The notes beneath the pieces were generated by a model. The model did no database searches. It saw nothing but the letters and a program-made list of their open reading frames with translations, and was not told the origin of the DNA. The position numbers were made by a program, and so were the translations under genes. 64,000 nt of DNA from an uncultured Anaerolineae bacterium (GTDB lineage: Bacteria; Chloroflexota; Anaerolineae; Anaerolineales; Villigracilaceae). This document shows, piece after piece, positions 1-8,599 of the stretch (position 1 is the first letter of the stretch; every line of letters starts with the position of its first letter). The stretch spans positions 1 to 64,000 of the forward strand of contig CAIJPN010000135.1 of NCBI GenBank assembly GCA_903822545.1. Reading direction: 5' to 3'.

Positions 1-1
1 A

Positions 2-133
2 AAAGCATTTGCTCTTGTCCGCGCTTACATCTCCACTGCCAGGAAAAACAAGCAAAACGTGTTGCAGGCTTTGCGCTTGGCTTTTGCGAATAAGCCTTTT
101 TTGCCCAATTTTGTTCAGCCTTTACCGGCCTGA
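2..133 (+). CDS. C-terminal fragment of a probable transposase (IS66-like)
   Basis: An open frame enters from the left edge and stops at TGA 131-133, giving 43 residues that include RAYISTARKN and LQALRLAF and end PFLPNFVQPLPA. The pattern Y-[IL]-S-T-x-R-K followed by ALR and PFLP resembles the tail of IS66-type transposases. That assignment comes from memory of the family, without an alignment. The gene is cut by the window edge, so intactness cannot be judged. The stop lies 49 bp upstream of the next gene, and no terminal inverted repeat could be identified in that gap. Confidence 0.45.
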   Translation, partial: KAFALVRAYISTARKNKQNVLQALRLAFANKPFLPNFVQPLPA

Positions 134-182
134 GCAGTTACTATATAAATCTCAATGAATCTCCCCAAAATAAGGAGCGCTT

Positions 183-3100
183 ATGCAATGTCCCATTTGT
201 GGAACAATCAATCCATCACAGGCACGGTTTTGTATGGGATGTGGCTCCAGCCTGGTACAAGGGCTGGTTTGTAATCAATGTCACACGCTGCTACCGCCGC
301 AGGCGCGCTATTGCTATCACTGCGGAGCATTTGTGGCAGTCGCCGCACTTGCGGCACCTTCCCCGGTGGGAATGCAACCCGCTATGGGAGTGTATCCACC
401 GATGGGAGTGCAGCCCCCGGTGGGAATACAGGCCCCAACCGGGTTGCCAAACCCCATGGGCGCAGTAGCGACAGGCCAGCCTGCGGCGCGGGGAATGCTT
501 CAGCCAGATGGCGGGATGATGCCCATCACCACACCTGCAGCCCAGGAGGCAGCGCCCCTCACATCGCCGGACATCCCTGAAATACAAGGGGAATTGGTGG
601 TTGGCAAAATCATCCCGGCCCAACCGATTGAGGGGATGTTGAAATCGCTTAAGCGCTTCCTGCCTGCCAACCTGTATGAACCGTTGGAACGCAAACCCAA
701 GGAGCGCGATATCGAAGCCGTGCGCGATCACCTGGCAGCGCTGATCGGGACAACCAAAACGTACCTGGCTTACCCGGTGGTTTCCAGCCCGCAGCCGCCC
801 GGCATTCCAGCTGGCGGCATGTATCGCGGTGTATTCTTGTTTGGCGATGTTTCAGGCTTTACCCCGCTTTCTGAAAAGTTAAAAGTGCTGGGGCAGGCCG
901 GAGCCGAGCAAATCACCAACATCATCAACGCCCTGTTTACGCAGTTAACCACGGTTTTGTTTGATCATGGTGGCACGCTGCTCAAGTTTGGCGGCGATGC
1001 CATGCTGGGGCTTTTCCCGGCCACTACAGATGACGAGATGAAGCGTGGGGCGCTGCGCGCTGCCCAGGCTGCCCTGGTGATGCAAGAAGTGTTAAAAAGG
1101 CCCGAATTTGCCGAAATCAATGCGCTGGGCGAAAAGCGCGCGCTGCTCATCAAGATCGGCATTTCAGCAGGGCCATACTTTGCGGCCCACATTGGCACAT
1201 TCCCCAGCGATTATGATCCCAATGGCACGATGGCTTTTGTTACGACAGGTGAAACCGTCAACCTGGCAGAAGAATCGGAAGGGCACGCCAACCCGGGGCA
1301 GGTAGCCATGACACAGGCTGTTGCCAACCTGCTGGAAGGCGTGGCAGAACTGGCAGCGGTAGAAAAAGAACCGGATGAGACTTACCGGCGGCTGGTAAGT
1401 GTTCCGCCACTGGAAGCGGGTGCGCAAGAACGACTGGATTTCATCGAACCCCCGGCTGGTGCCCCGCTAGCGCAAATCACCTACCTGGTGGAGCGCCTTA
1501 ACCGGCTGACGCCATACCTTTCAGATGAACTGGTGCGGCGCATTGTGGATAACCCGCGCAATGCCCGCATCACCCCCGAGCACCGCCCGGTGACGGTAAT
1601 GTTCGCCAACTACAAAGGTATCAGCCGCCTGATCGAAAAACACGGCGAAACCGACCCGGAATTGATCACACACCACCTGAACAATTATTTCGTCCACATG
1701 ACTTCGATTGTGGAGCGCTACCAGGGCACGCTGGCGCGCATGGATCAATATGCGGTTGGCGACCGCCTGGTGATTTTCTTCGGTGCGCCACGCGCCCATG
1801 AAGACGATCCGGTGCGAGCCGTTTACACAGCGCTGGAAATGCAGGCGGCGGTCAAAGCTAATTTCTCAGCCCTGCGCACATCCACCGGGGTCTACCGCTT
1901 TGAACAGCGCATCGGCATCAACACCGGGCACCTGTTCGCAGGCAATGCTGGTGCGCCAGACTTGCGCCAGGAATATACCCTGATGGGCGATGACATTAAC
2001 ATGGCCGCCCGCCTGATGTCGAATGCGCCCTGGGGCGATATTTACATCAGCCGCAAGACCCGCGATTATGTCAGTGCGTATGTGGATGTTCTGGATAGGG
2101 GTGAAATCAAAGTCAAGGGCAAAGAAATCCGCATTTCAACCTTCTCGGTTGTCGGGCGCAAAGACCAGGTCGGACGCACACGTGGCCTGGAACACGGAGA
2201 ATCACCATTAACGGGACGCGATGCCGTCCTGGCAAAATTGGTGGAGCGTGGAGAAACCTTCCTGAAAAAGCGCGGCCAGATTGTGGCCTTGATGGGCAAC
2301 AGCGGCATGGGCAAATCACGTCTATTGCGCGAATTCCACTCCTGGCTGGGCGCGCATAGCGAAGCAGGCTCGGTTGAATGGATCGAAGCCCGCGCTTTAT
2401 CTTTTAGCGAACAAACGACTTACTGGATGGCGGCCCAGGTAATGCGCGGCCTGCTGCACCTAAAAACAAATGCCAGCCAGGATGATGTGCTCTACGCCCT
2501 GGGTGAAGCCGGGGAGCGCCTGCTCGGCAATGACGCCATGGATGCCGTCCCATACCTGGCACACATGATGGGACTGGAACTGGGCGCAGAGTGGGAGTGG
2601 GTCAAGAAAGAAGACCCCAAAGTGCGCCAGAAGCAGATATTGTGGGCCGCCTCGCGCTTTTTCAGCCAGGCTGCCGCCGAAAAACCGATCGTGCTGGCGC
2701 TGGACGATCTGCATTGGGCCGATGAAGCCTCGCTGGCCCTTTTTGAGCACCTGCTGCGCCTGAGTGACCAGGTTCCGTTGATGTTTTTCCTGCTCTTCCG
2801 TGCGCTGCGCGACAAAGGCTGCTGGCGTCTGCGCGACCGGGCAAGCAGCGACTTCCCGCATCGCTTCTTCGAGGTGGAACTCCTGCCGCTGAAGCTAGAT
2901 GAAAGCCTAAAGCTGCTCTCCGAGCTGCTGCCCGGCGCCAGTTTCAAACCCAAAGTGCAGGATGACATCATCAACAAGGCAGCCGGAAACCCCTTCTACC
3001 TGGAAGAAGTTGTTAATACACTGATGGAAAACCAGGCGGTCATACCAGATCAATCCCAGCCAGGGCAGTGGGTGGTGACCGACAAAATTGCCGAGATCAC

Positions 3101-4529
3101 CGTCCCAGCTTCACTTCAAGCCGCAATTGTGGCGCGCATCGACCGCTTAACCGAAGATGCCCGCCTGGCCTTGCAAATGGCGGCTGTCATCGGGCGCCAG
3201 TTCCGCATGGAATTACTGCGCGACCTATCACACGCCCAGGAAGAAATCGGCTTGTGGGTGGCGCAGTTGGAACGCGGCGGGCTGATCCGGCCATCTGACA
3301 TCGAACTGGTTGACCCGACCTACACCTTCCCCGAATCACTGGTGCAGGAAGTAGCTTATGACAGCGTGCTGGTACACAGCCGCCAGCAACTTCACCAGCG
3401 CATCGCCGAAATGCTCGAACAAGTCTACGCTGAAAACCCAGAACCTTACTGCGAACTGCTGGCCTTCCACTTCAGCAACAGCGCCGACGATGACCGTGCG
3501 CTGAAATACCTGGGCATGGCCGCCAAAAAGGCTGAGGGGCAGTATGCCAACGCTACCGCCATCCAAAATTACAGCAAGGTGCTGAAAATCCAGCGCGGGC
3601 GCGGCGATCAAGCCGGGCAGGCTGGCACACTCTACACCATGGGCGTCAAAGCCTACGAAATCGGCGATTACGATCACGCATCCGAATGGCTGGATGAATC
3701 GGCGCGGCTATTGGTCAAACTGGAAAATCCGGCTAGCGAAGGCTGGAGCGTTATGTACCAGGGCATGGTGGCGCTAAAACGCGCCCGCTACACCGAAGCC
3801 TTATCCCGCCACAACCACGCCCTGGAGCTTTCTCTTGCGCGCGGGGACAAATTCCAGGAAGGCATTCACCTGACCAATCTGGGACGCGTCCACCTGCGCA
3901 TGGGGCACTATGACCTGGCGATGAAATTGTTCGATGCATCGCTGGCGCTCAAACGCGCCAACAACGACCTGCCCGGCCAGGGCTTTGCACACTTCTATAT
4001 GGGATTGATCCACATCTACGTTGGGCGACTGGATGATGCTGAAAAATCGCTCAACGATTCGGTTGCCATGTGGCAGCAAGTGCCAAAGAATGATCGCGGT
4101 ATGGCCTATTGCTACCAGGGCCTGGGCCTCCTGGCATTGGCGCGGCAAGATTTCTCTACAGCAGAAGAACATTTGCGGCAGGCTGTCAGTATTTGTGAAA
4201 AACTGGTGCTCAAAGCCGAATCCATTGAGAACTACTCGCACCTGGGGCAGGCGCTGCTGGGATTGGGGCAAAAACAGGCAGCGCTGGAGGCATCGGATCA
4301 GGCCATCAACCTGCTCGAAGCCCAAAAAGATGTCGAGGAAGTCCAACAAATCACCTTCAACCATTATCGTATCTTGAAGACCCTCAATGACCCCTATGCC
4401 GATAACTTCCTGGTGCGCTCACGCGAAATCGTGAATGAACAGGCCAGCCTGATTACCGACCCGGCTGAGCGCCAGGCCTTCACCGAGAATGTGTTGATCA
4501 ACCAACAAATTGCCGCTGCGATTGAGTAA
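183..4529 (+). CDS. Zinc-ribbon, tandem class III cyclase, AAA ATPase and TPR protein
   Basis: A 1,448-residue cytoplasmic sensor or signal protein. Two CxxC...CxxC zinc ribbons lie at residues 3-48, followed by a Gly/Met/Pro-rich linker to about 100. Two class III nucleotide cyclase domains follow. The first (about 215-380) keeps FGDVSGF near 220 and GGDAMLG near 269, so both metal-binding Asp are present. The second (about 465-640) has MFANYKG where the first metal Asp should be, but keeps the later Asp (VGDRLVIFFG). A STAND-like ATPase follows, with Walker A GNSGMGKS near 703 and Walker B VLALDDLHWAD near 838, then TPR repeats from about 1,100 to 1,420. AAGGAG precedes the ATG. The protein could make cAMP or be a regulatory scaffold. 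Its partner is unknown. Confidence 0.85.
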   Translation: MQCPICGTINPSQARFCMGCGSSLVQGLVCNQCHTLLPPQARYCYHCGAFVAVAALAAPSPVGMQPAMGVYPPMGVQPPVGIQAPTGLPNPMGAVATGQPAARGMLQPDGGMMPITTPAAQEAAPLTSPDIPEIQGELVVGKIIPAQPIEGMLKSLKRFLPANLYEPLERKPKERDIEAVRDHLAALIGTTKTYLAYPVVSSPQPPGIPAGGMYRGVFLFGDVSGFTPLSEKLKVLGQAGAEQITNIINALFTQLTTVLFDHGGTLLKFGGDAMLGLFPATTDDEMKRGALRAAQAALVMQEVLKRPEFAEINALGEKRALLIKIGISAGPYFAAHIGTFPSDYDPNGTMAFVTTGETVNLAEESEGHANPGQVAMTQAVANLLEGVAELAAVEKEPDETYRRLVSVPPLEAGAQERLDFIEPPAGAPLAQITYLVERLNRLTPYLSDELVRRIVDNPRNARITPEHRPVTVMFANYKGISRLIEKHGETDPELITHHLNNYFVHMTSIVERYQGTLARMDQYAVGDRLVIFFGAPRAHEDDPVRAVYTALEMQAAVKANFSALRTSTGVYRFEQRIGINTGHLFAGNAGAPDLRQEYTLMGDDINMAARLMSNAPWGDIYISRKTRDYVSAYVDVLDRGEIKVKGKEIRISTFSVVGRKDQVGRTRGLEHGESPLTGRDAVLAKLVERGETFLKKRGQIVALMGNSGMGKSRLLREFHSWLGAHSEAGSVEWIEARALSFSEQTTYWMAAQVMRGLLHLKTNASQDDVLYALGEAGERLLGNDAMDAVPYLAHMMGLELGAEWEWVKKEDPKVRQKQILWAASRFFSQAAAEKPIVLALDDLHWADEASLALFEHLLRLSDQVPLMFFLLFRALRDKGCWRLRDRASSDFPHRFFEVELLPLKLDESLKLLSELLPGASFKPKVQDDIINKAAGNPFYLEEVVNTLMENQAVIPDQSQPGQWVVTDKIAEITVPASLQAAIVARIDRLTEDARLALQMAAVIGRQFRMELLRDLSHAQEEIGLWVAQLERGGLIRPSDIELVDPTYTFPESLVQEVAYDSVLVHSRQQLHQRIAEMLEQVYAENPEPYCELLAFHFSNSADDDRALKYLGMAAKKAEGQYANATAIQNYSKVLKIQRGRGDQAGQAGTLYTMGVKAYEIGDYDHASEWLDESARLLVKLENPASEGWSVMYQGMVALKRARYTEALSRHNHALELSLARGDKFQEGIHLTNLGRVHLRMGHYDLAMKLFDASLALKRANNDLPGQGFAHFYMGLIHIYVGRLDDAEKSLNDSVAMWQQVPKNDRGMAYCYQGLGLLALARQDFSTAEEHLRQAVSICEKLVLKAESIENYSHLGQALLGLGQKQAALEASDQAINLLEAQKDVEEVQQITFNHYRILKTLNDPYADNFLVRSREIVNEQASLITDPAERQAFTENVLINQQIAAAIE

Positions 4530-4544
4530 AGCCTCCCAAAAAAC

Positions 4545-4584
4545 AAAATCCCGCCCCGAAGGTTTGCCTCCGGGGCGGGATTTT
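4545..4584. terminator. Bidirectional intrinsic terminator
   Basis: AAAATCCCGCCCCGAAGG pairs with a matching arm across a short TTT loop, giving a near-perfect 18-bp stem flanked by A-runs and T-runs on both sides. It lies between two convergent genes and can serve both. Confidence 0.85.
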
Positions 4585-4592
4585 GTTGAAAA

Positions 4593-4778
4593 CTATTTGT
4601 CATCTTCCGCATCGTGATCCACCGAAAAAACGTGGAATTTGGCCGCGTTCGGGCAATCCTCGGCAGTGTGCCCCGCCTGCCCGCAGAACTTACACGGCTG
4701 CTGGGGCGCCGGTTTCGGCTTCTGGGCACCTCTCAGCCGCGCCAGCATATCGCGGAGAAAATCCGCCAGGCTGGCCAT
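4593..4778 (-). CDS. Small CCHC zinc-knuckle protein
   Basis: A 61-residue protein starting MASLADFLRDMLARLRG. It has a basic, Pro-rich middle (KPKPAPQQP) and the motif CKFCGQAGHTAEDC, which is exactly C-x2-C-x4-H-x4-C, followed by an acidic tail. This is the retroviral-type zinc knuckle, which binds single-stranded nucleic acid and is uncommon in bacteria. The start lies 1 nt beyond the fabF stop, so it is probably translated by coupling as the last gene of the moa-thrC-fabF run. Function is unknown; RNA or ssDNA binding is an inference from the motif. The longer frame reading back into fabF was rejected because it overlaps a conserved enzyme. Confidence 0.75.
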   Translation of the reverse strand: MASLADFLRDMLARLRGAQKPKPAPQQPCKFCGQAGHTAEDCPNAAKFHVFSVDHDAEDDK

Positions 4779-4779
4779 A

Positions 4780-6024
4780 TTAATACTTCCGCACGGCCAG
4801 CACAGCGTTGTGCCCGCCAAAGCCGAAGGCATTGCTGATGGCAACAGTGATTTTCTTCTCGCGGGCCACGTTGGGGATGTAATCCAGGTCACATTCAGGG
4901 TCAGGTGTCTGGTAGTGGATGGTGGGCGGCAGGATGCCATCGCGCACCGCCAGCGCGCAGAAAATCGCCTCCAGCGCGCCGGTGGCGCCCATCATGTGCC
5001 CGGTCATCGATTTGGTCGATGAGATCGGGATTTTATAGGCCAGCACGCCAAATGCGCCCTTGACCGCTTTGGTCTCCGAAAGATCGTTCAACTGCGTGGC
5101 GGTGCCATGCGCCGAGATGTAGCCGACATCTTCGGGGTTGATCCCGCCCGAAGCCAGCGCCATGCGAATGGCCTGCGAACCGCCCTCGCCGTTTTCGTGT
5201 GGGGCCGTGACGTGGAAAGCATCCGCTGTCGAGCCGTAGCCAGCCAGTTCAGCCAGGATGTTCGCGCCGCGCGCTTTTGCATGGGTTTCAGTCTCCAGCA
5301 CCAGCACCGCCGCGCCTTCGCCCATCACCAGGCCGTCGCGGTTCTTGTCGAACGGGGCCGGGGTCATCGAATAATCATCGTTGCGGCGGCTCATCGCGCC
5401 CACCCGGTCAAACGCGCCCACGCCGACAGCGCAAACAGTCGATTCGGCAGCGCCAGCCAGGGCCACATCGATCATGCCAGAGCGCAGCATCATCAGCGCC
5501 ATGCCGATGCCATCCGCGCCAGAAGCGCAGGCCGAAGCCACCGAAAAACACGGCCCTTTAATGCCATGATCAATCGCCACCAGCCCCGAAGCGCCGTTCG
5601 GCATCAGCATCGGGATCAGGAACGGGCTGATTTTGCGCGCGCCCTCGTCTTTGAGCGTAAAAATGGCGTCTTGCAGCGATTTCATCCCGCCGATGGCCGA
5701 AGAAATCACCACGCCGATGCGCCCGGCGTTGGCCTCGGTCACTTGCAGGCCGCTCTGCGCCAGCGCTTCTTTCGCGGCAGCCGTGCCAAACTGCTCAAAA
5801 CGGTCACGGCGACGGGCTTCCCTGGCATCCATAAATTTAGTCGGGTCGAAATTCTTCACTTCGCAGGCAATTTTTACCAGCCATTCGGTTTTCCAGGTGT
5901 CCACATCAAACAGCGTAATTGGAGCCACCCCCGAAACGCCCTCGGTGACGTTGCGCCAGGTATCTTGTACGTTCAACCCCAGCGGGTTGACGGTTCCCAT
6001 GCCAGTGATAACGATTTTCTCCAT
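4780..6024 (-). CDS. fabF: 3-oxoacyl-[acyl-carrier-protein] synthase II
   Basis: This thiolase-fold enzyme condenses malonyl-ACP with acyl-ACP in fatty-acid elongation. The 414 residues, starting MEKIVITGMGTVNPLG, match the usual length. The nucleophile lies in VASACASGADG, the two histidines in AHGTATQLND and STKSMTGHMMG, and the glycine-rich end is NAFGFGGHN, so the Cys-His-His triad is complete. The start was chosen because GAGGT lies 9 nt upstream, whereas an upstream in-frame codon would add 11 non-homologous residues. It follows thrC with a 10-bp gap. No acpP, fabD or fabG is nearby, so it is separated from a fatty-acid cluster. Confidence 0.95.
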   Translation of the reverse strand: MEKIVITGMGTVNPLGLNVQDTWRNVTEGVSGVAPITLFDVDTWKTEWLVKIACEVKNFDPTKFMDAREARRRDRFEQFGTAAAKEALAQSGLQVTEANAGRIGVVISSAIGGMKSLQDAIFTLKDEGARKISPFLIPMLMPNGASGLVAIDHGIKGPCFSVASACASGADGIGMALMMLRSGMIDVALAGAAESTVCAVGVGAFDRVGAMSRRNDDYSMTPAPFDKNRDGLVMGEGAAVLVLETETHAKARGANILAELAGYGSTADAFHVTAPHENGEGGSQAIRMALASGGINPEDVGYISAHGTATQLNDLSETKAVKGAFGVLAYKIPISSTKSMTGHMMGATGALEAIFCALAVRDGILPPTIHYQTPDPECDLDYIPNVAREKKITVAISNAFGFGGHNAVLAVRKY

Positions 6025-6034
6025 AAAAAATACC

Positions 6035-7189
6035 TCACGGTCGATATTTATACCCACTCCCGGTCAGCATGACCACCACAGGGTCAGGCAATTTTGCCAA
6101 AACCTGCGCCAGGGCACTCCACACCACAGCCGAAGTCGGTTCTACATATAACCCCCGTTTGGCGAGTTCGTCACGTCCCGGCAGGATGTCTGGCTCGTCA
6201 ACGACCACAAATTCGGCCTGGCGCGCATCCACCAACTTGAGCATGACCCCGGCGCGCAGCGGGCTTTTGACCTTGATGCCCTCGGCCAGGGTTTGCCCCT
6301 CGGTGATAAATCCCAGCGCCGATATGCCAGCCGTGGAGAGAATCCACAGCGGGGAACAGGCGCGGGCCTGCACTCCCACCATTTTGGGGATGGATTGGAC
6401 CGCCCCGCAGCGTTTCAGCGCTTCGAAGCCGCGCTGCACCCCCAGGAAAAGCCCGCCCTGCCCGACCGGACATACCACCGCCCCCGGCGCGGTGCCCAGC
6501 TGCTGGTAGATTTCATACGCGGCTGTGGCGTAGCCAGGGACGTTGAAGGGCAGGTAGGCGTGGCTGGCGTAGGCTGGGATGTTATCCCGGCCTGCTGGTG
6601 ATATGTAGTGCGAGATTCCATCTCGCATTACAGGGGCTGGCGAGATAACATCCCGCTCTACGGCGCGGGTAACATCGGCGCGGGTGCCGGGGATGAGATT
6701 GAGCTGTGCGCCGTAGAATTTGATCTGCTCCAGTTTGGGGCCGGAGGCATAGGCGGGGGCGTAGATTCCGGCTGTTAGACCGGCGCGGGCAGCATAGGCG
6801 GCGAAGGAGGCCCCGGCGTTCCCGGAGGAATCTTCCAGCGCGATGGTGATGCCCCGGCTTTTGAGAAATGTCGTTATAACGGTAGTGCCCCGGTCTTTGA
6901 ATGACCCCGTCGGGTTGAGATATTCGGCTTTGAAGGCTACCTGCCGCCCAAAGACTTCGGCCCAGACGAACGGGGTGGAACCCTCTCCCAGCGAAACGGG
7001 AGGCAGGCTGAGGGGCAGTCCAAATGATTGGCGGTAGCGCCAGATTCCGGGCTGGGAAAAATCCACCTGCGCGGGGTCAAAGTCGAGGCTGCCTTTTACA
7101 TCGAAAAGCCCGCCGCATTTGGGGCATTTGTAGGGCGCGCCTTCTTCGGGATAGGGCCTTCCGCAGTTGGTGCAGGCAAATTGGGTCAT
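6035..7189 (-). CDS. thrC: Threonine synthase with an N-terminal zinc ribbon
   Basis: A PLP enzyme converting O-phosphohomoserine to threonine. Residues 1-35 form a ribbon (CTNCGRPYPEE...CPKCGGLF), typical of the thrC subclass with this domain. The PLP lysine lies in GSFKDRGTT, and a glycine-rich cofactor loop is GQGGLFLG. The start overlaps the preceding stop as ATGA; a start four codons earlier (MAHP) is possible. An unusual stretch, roughly VISPAPVMRDG to ISPAGRDNIPAY, is encoded by two tandem copies of a dispersed palindromic repeat at 6605-6661. It keeps the frame and probably sits in a surface loop. The serine or threonine context is otherwise ordinary. Confidence 0.93.
   Translation of the reverse strand: MTQFACTNCGRPYPEEGAPYKCPKCGGLFDVKGSLDFDPAQVDFSQPGIWRYRQSFGLPLSLPPVSLGEGSTPFVWAEVFGRQVAFKAEYLNPTGSFKDRGTTVITTFLKSRGITIALEDSSGNAGASFAAYAARAGLTAGIYAPAYASGPKLEQIKFYGAQLNLIPGTRADVTRAVERDVISPAPVMRDGISHYISPAGRDNIPAYASHAYLPFNVPGYATAAYEIYQQLGTAPGAVVCPVGQGGLFLGVQRGFEALKRCGAVQSIPKMVGVQARACSPLWILSTAGISALGFITEGQTLAEGIKVKSPLRAGVMLKLVDARQAEFVVVDEPDILPGRDELAKRGLYVEPTSAVVWSALAQVLAKLPDPVVVMLTGSGYKYRP
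6605..6661. repeat. Two tandem palindromic repeats (family A) in frame inside thrC
   Basis: Unit 1 (6605-6631) runs from GTAGTGCGAGAT to ATCTCGCATTAC and unit 2 (6635-6661) from GGCTGGCGAGAT to CATCCCGCTCTAC. Each is an inverted repeat with the GTAG/CTAC-type ends seen at 12074, 30697 and 37457. Together they insert about 19 codons without a stop. Confidence 0.75.
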
Positions 7190-7734
7190 CGGATGAGCCA
7201 TTCATGTTCGAGCATGGCGTAGTGGTATTCGCTGCTCCAGCGGCCTTTGAAGAACAGGTTTTCTTTCAGGTGGGCCTCTCGCCGGAAGCCGACGCGTTCC
7301 AACAGCCGGTAGGATGCGCCGTTTTCAACATCGCACTCGGCTACGACGCGGTGGAGTTTGTAGTCGCGGAAGAGTGTGTCGAGCAGGCGGTGGATGGCTT
7401 CGGTGGCGTAGCCCTGCCCCCAGGCGGCGCGTGATAAGGTGTAACCGATGTAGGCCTGGCGCGAGTCGCTGCGCATGATGTGAAAGGCCACGTCACCGAT
7501 CATCTGGTTGTTGTCTTTGCGCACAACGGCGGCCTGGAACCACTCGCCGGGAGTGCCGGGCGTGGCTTTTTTCATCTCGTCGATGAATTCGAAGGCTTTT
7601 TCGCGCGAGTAGGGCACATCCCAGCCCTGATATTGCGCCACCTGTGGGTCGTTGCGGTAGGTGTGAAAGGGGGCCAGGTCTGAGAATGTGAACTGGCGGA
7701 TGACCAGGCGCGGGGTTTCAAGCGGGAATGGCAT
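7186..7734 (-). CDS. GNAT-family N-acetyltransferase, RimJ/RimL type
   Basis: 182 residues starting MPFPLETPRLVIRQF, the classic opening of RimJ/RimL-like acetyltransferases that use acetyl-CoA. The acetyl-CoA binding loop is AAWGQGYATEA near the middle, followed by NGASYRLLERVGFRREA, the conserved beta-bulge and end region. The substrate (protein N-terminus, antibiotic or small amine) cannot be read from sequence. The start overlaps the moaE stop by one base and the stop overlaps thrC, so it belongs to the same transcript. Nothing ties it to molybdopterin synthesis beyond its position. Confidence 0.85.
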   Translation of the reverse strand: MPFPLETPRLVIRQFTFSDLAPFHTYRNDPQVAQYQGWDVPYSREKAFEFIDEMKKATPGTPGEWFQAAVVRKDNNQMIGDVAFHIMRSDSRQAYIGYTLSRAAWGQGYATEAIHRLLDTLFRDYKLHRVVAECDVENGASYRLLERVGFRREAHLKENLFFKGRWSSEYHYAMLEHEWLIR

Positions 7735-8195
7735 TATTCTCCCGGTTTGGGGATGTAATCGCCCTCGACCCATTCTTCGCCGTTGGGGCCGACTTCTTTT
7801 TTCCAGACCGGGACGATTTCTTTGAGCCGGTCGATGCCGTAGCGGGCGGCGTCGAATACGCCGGTGTCACGGTGCGGGGAGGTGCAGGCGATCAGCACGG
7901 TGGGCGTGCGCGGGTAAAGCCGCCCGATGCGCTGGATGAGGGCGATGCCCTCGATGGTCGGCCAGCGTTCGCGGATTTCGTCAGCCACCTGGCGCATTTT
8001 GGCTTCGGCCATCGGCACGTAGGCTTCGTATTCGAGATAAACCGTCTCGTGTGGATTGTCACGCGAGGTAACCCCGCGCACCATGCCGGTGAAGATGGCC
8101 GCCGCGCCGGTGGAGGTCAGGGTGATCTGGTCGAGCAGGTCATTGAGGTCGATTTCAGCTTCGGTGATGGAGTAGATGGTGGGGAAGTTGGTCAT
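7734..8195 (-). CDS. moaE: Molybdopterin synthase catalytic subunit
   Basis: MoaE joins thiocarboxylated MoaD to convert cyclic pyranopterin monophosphate to molybdopterin. The 153 residues include TGMVRGVTSRDNP, LEYEAYVPMAEAKM, IGRLYPRT, CTSPHRDTGVFDA and the catalytic lysine region KEIVPVWKKE, all expected of the family. It lies downstream of moaC and moaD in the same direction. The 85-bp gap to moaD holds an imperfect inverted repeat rather than a gene. Confidence 0.95.
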   Translation of the reverse strand: MTNFPTIYSITEAEIDLNDLLDQITLTSTGAAAIFTGMVRGVTSRDNPHETVYLEYEAYVPMAEAKMRQVADEIRERWPTIEGIALIQRIGRLYPRTPTVLIACTSPHRDTGVFDAARYGIDRLKEIVPVWKKEVGPNGEEWVEGDYIPKPGE

Positions 8196-8242
8196 GGGAA
8201 TTGGGATTGATGAGTTGTAAATGGCGATTGGTAAGTGGTAGG

Positions 8243-8285
8243 TGGAAAGTAGAAAGTGGGCCTTTTCTGCTTGCCACTTTTTATC
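8243..8285. repeat. Imperfect inverted repeat between moaD and moaE
   Basis: GTGGAAAGTAGAAAGTGGG-type sequence faces CTTGCCACTTTTTATC a few bases later. It is low-complexity with repeated AAAGTGG/CCACTTT elements and ends inside the moaD stop region. It could form a hairpin in the moa transcript. Its relation to the better-defined repeat families here is unclear. Confidence 0.4.
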
Positions 8286-8529
8286 CCCCCGAAACGGGCG
8301 GGAAGAAGGCGATTTCAGCGGCTTCGGGGATTTCGCTTTCGTCGAAGCGGTATTCGTGGTTAATGGCGGCCAGGGAGTGTTCCATCAAATCTGCATCCAT
8401 GTTGGGGAATTTTTGGATAAGCAGGTTTTTCAAATCGCCGATGGTGGCAGCCGGGGCGATTTCCATTTCGGCAGATTTTGTCCCGGCTTTGTCGCGCAGT
8501 GTTGCGAAGAAGAGTACTTTTATTTTCAT
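8281..8529 (-). CDS. moaD: Molybdopterin synthase sulfur-carrier subunit
   Basis: An 82-residue ubiquitin-fold sulfur carrier starting MKIKVLFFATLRDKAG and ending FFPPVSGG. The C-terminal Gly-Gly is the site adenylated by MoeB and then thiocarboxylated. The length and the N-terminal strand pattern are normal for MoaD. It is followed by moaE, its partner in the heterotetrameric synthase. Confidence 0.93.
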   Translation of the reverse strand: MKIKVLFFATLRDKAGTKSAEMEIAPAATIGDLKNLLIQKFPNMDADLMEHSLAAINHEYRFDESEIPEAAEIAFFPPVSGG

Positions 8530-8547
8530 CTATCATCCTTGGAAAAT

Positions 8548-8597
8548 GTCAAAGTCGAAGGTCGAAGGTCAAAACCTTTGACTTTTGACCTTCGACT
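8548..8597. repeat. Palindromic repeat between moaC and moaD
   Basis: AAGTCGAAGGTCGAAGGTCAAA is answered by TTTGACTTTTGACCTTCGACT, giving a long imperfect hairpin built from TCGAAGGTC units. It occupies nearly the whole gap between the two genes. Confidence 0.6.
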
Positions 8598-8599
8598 CG

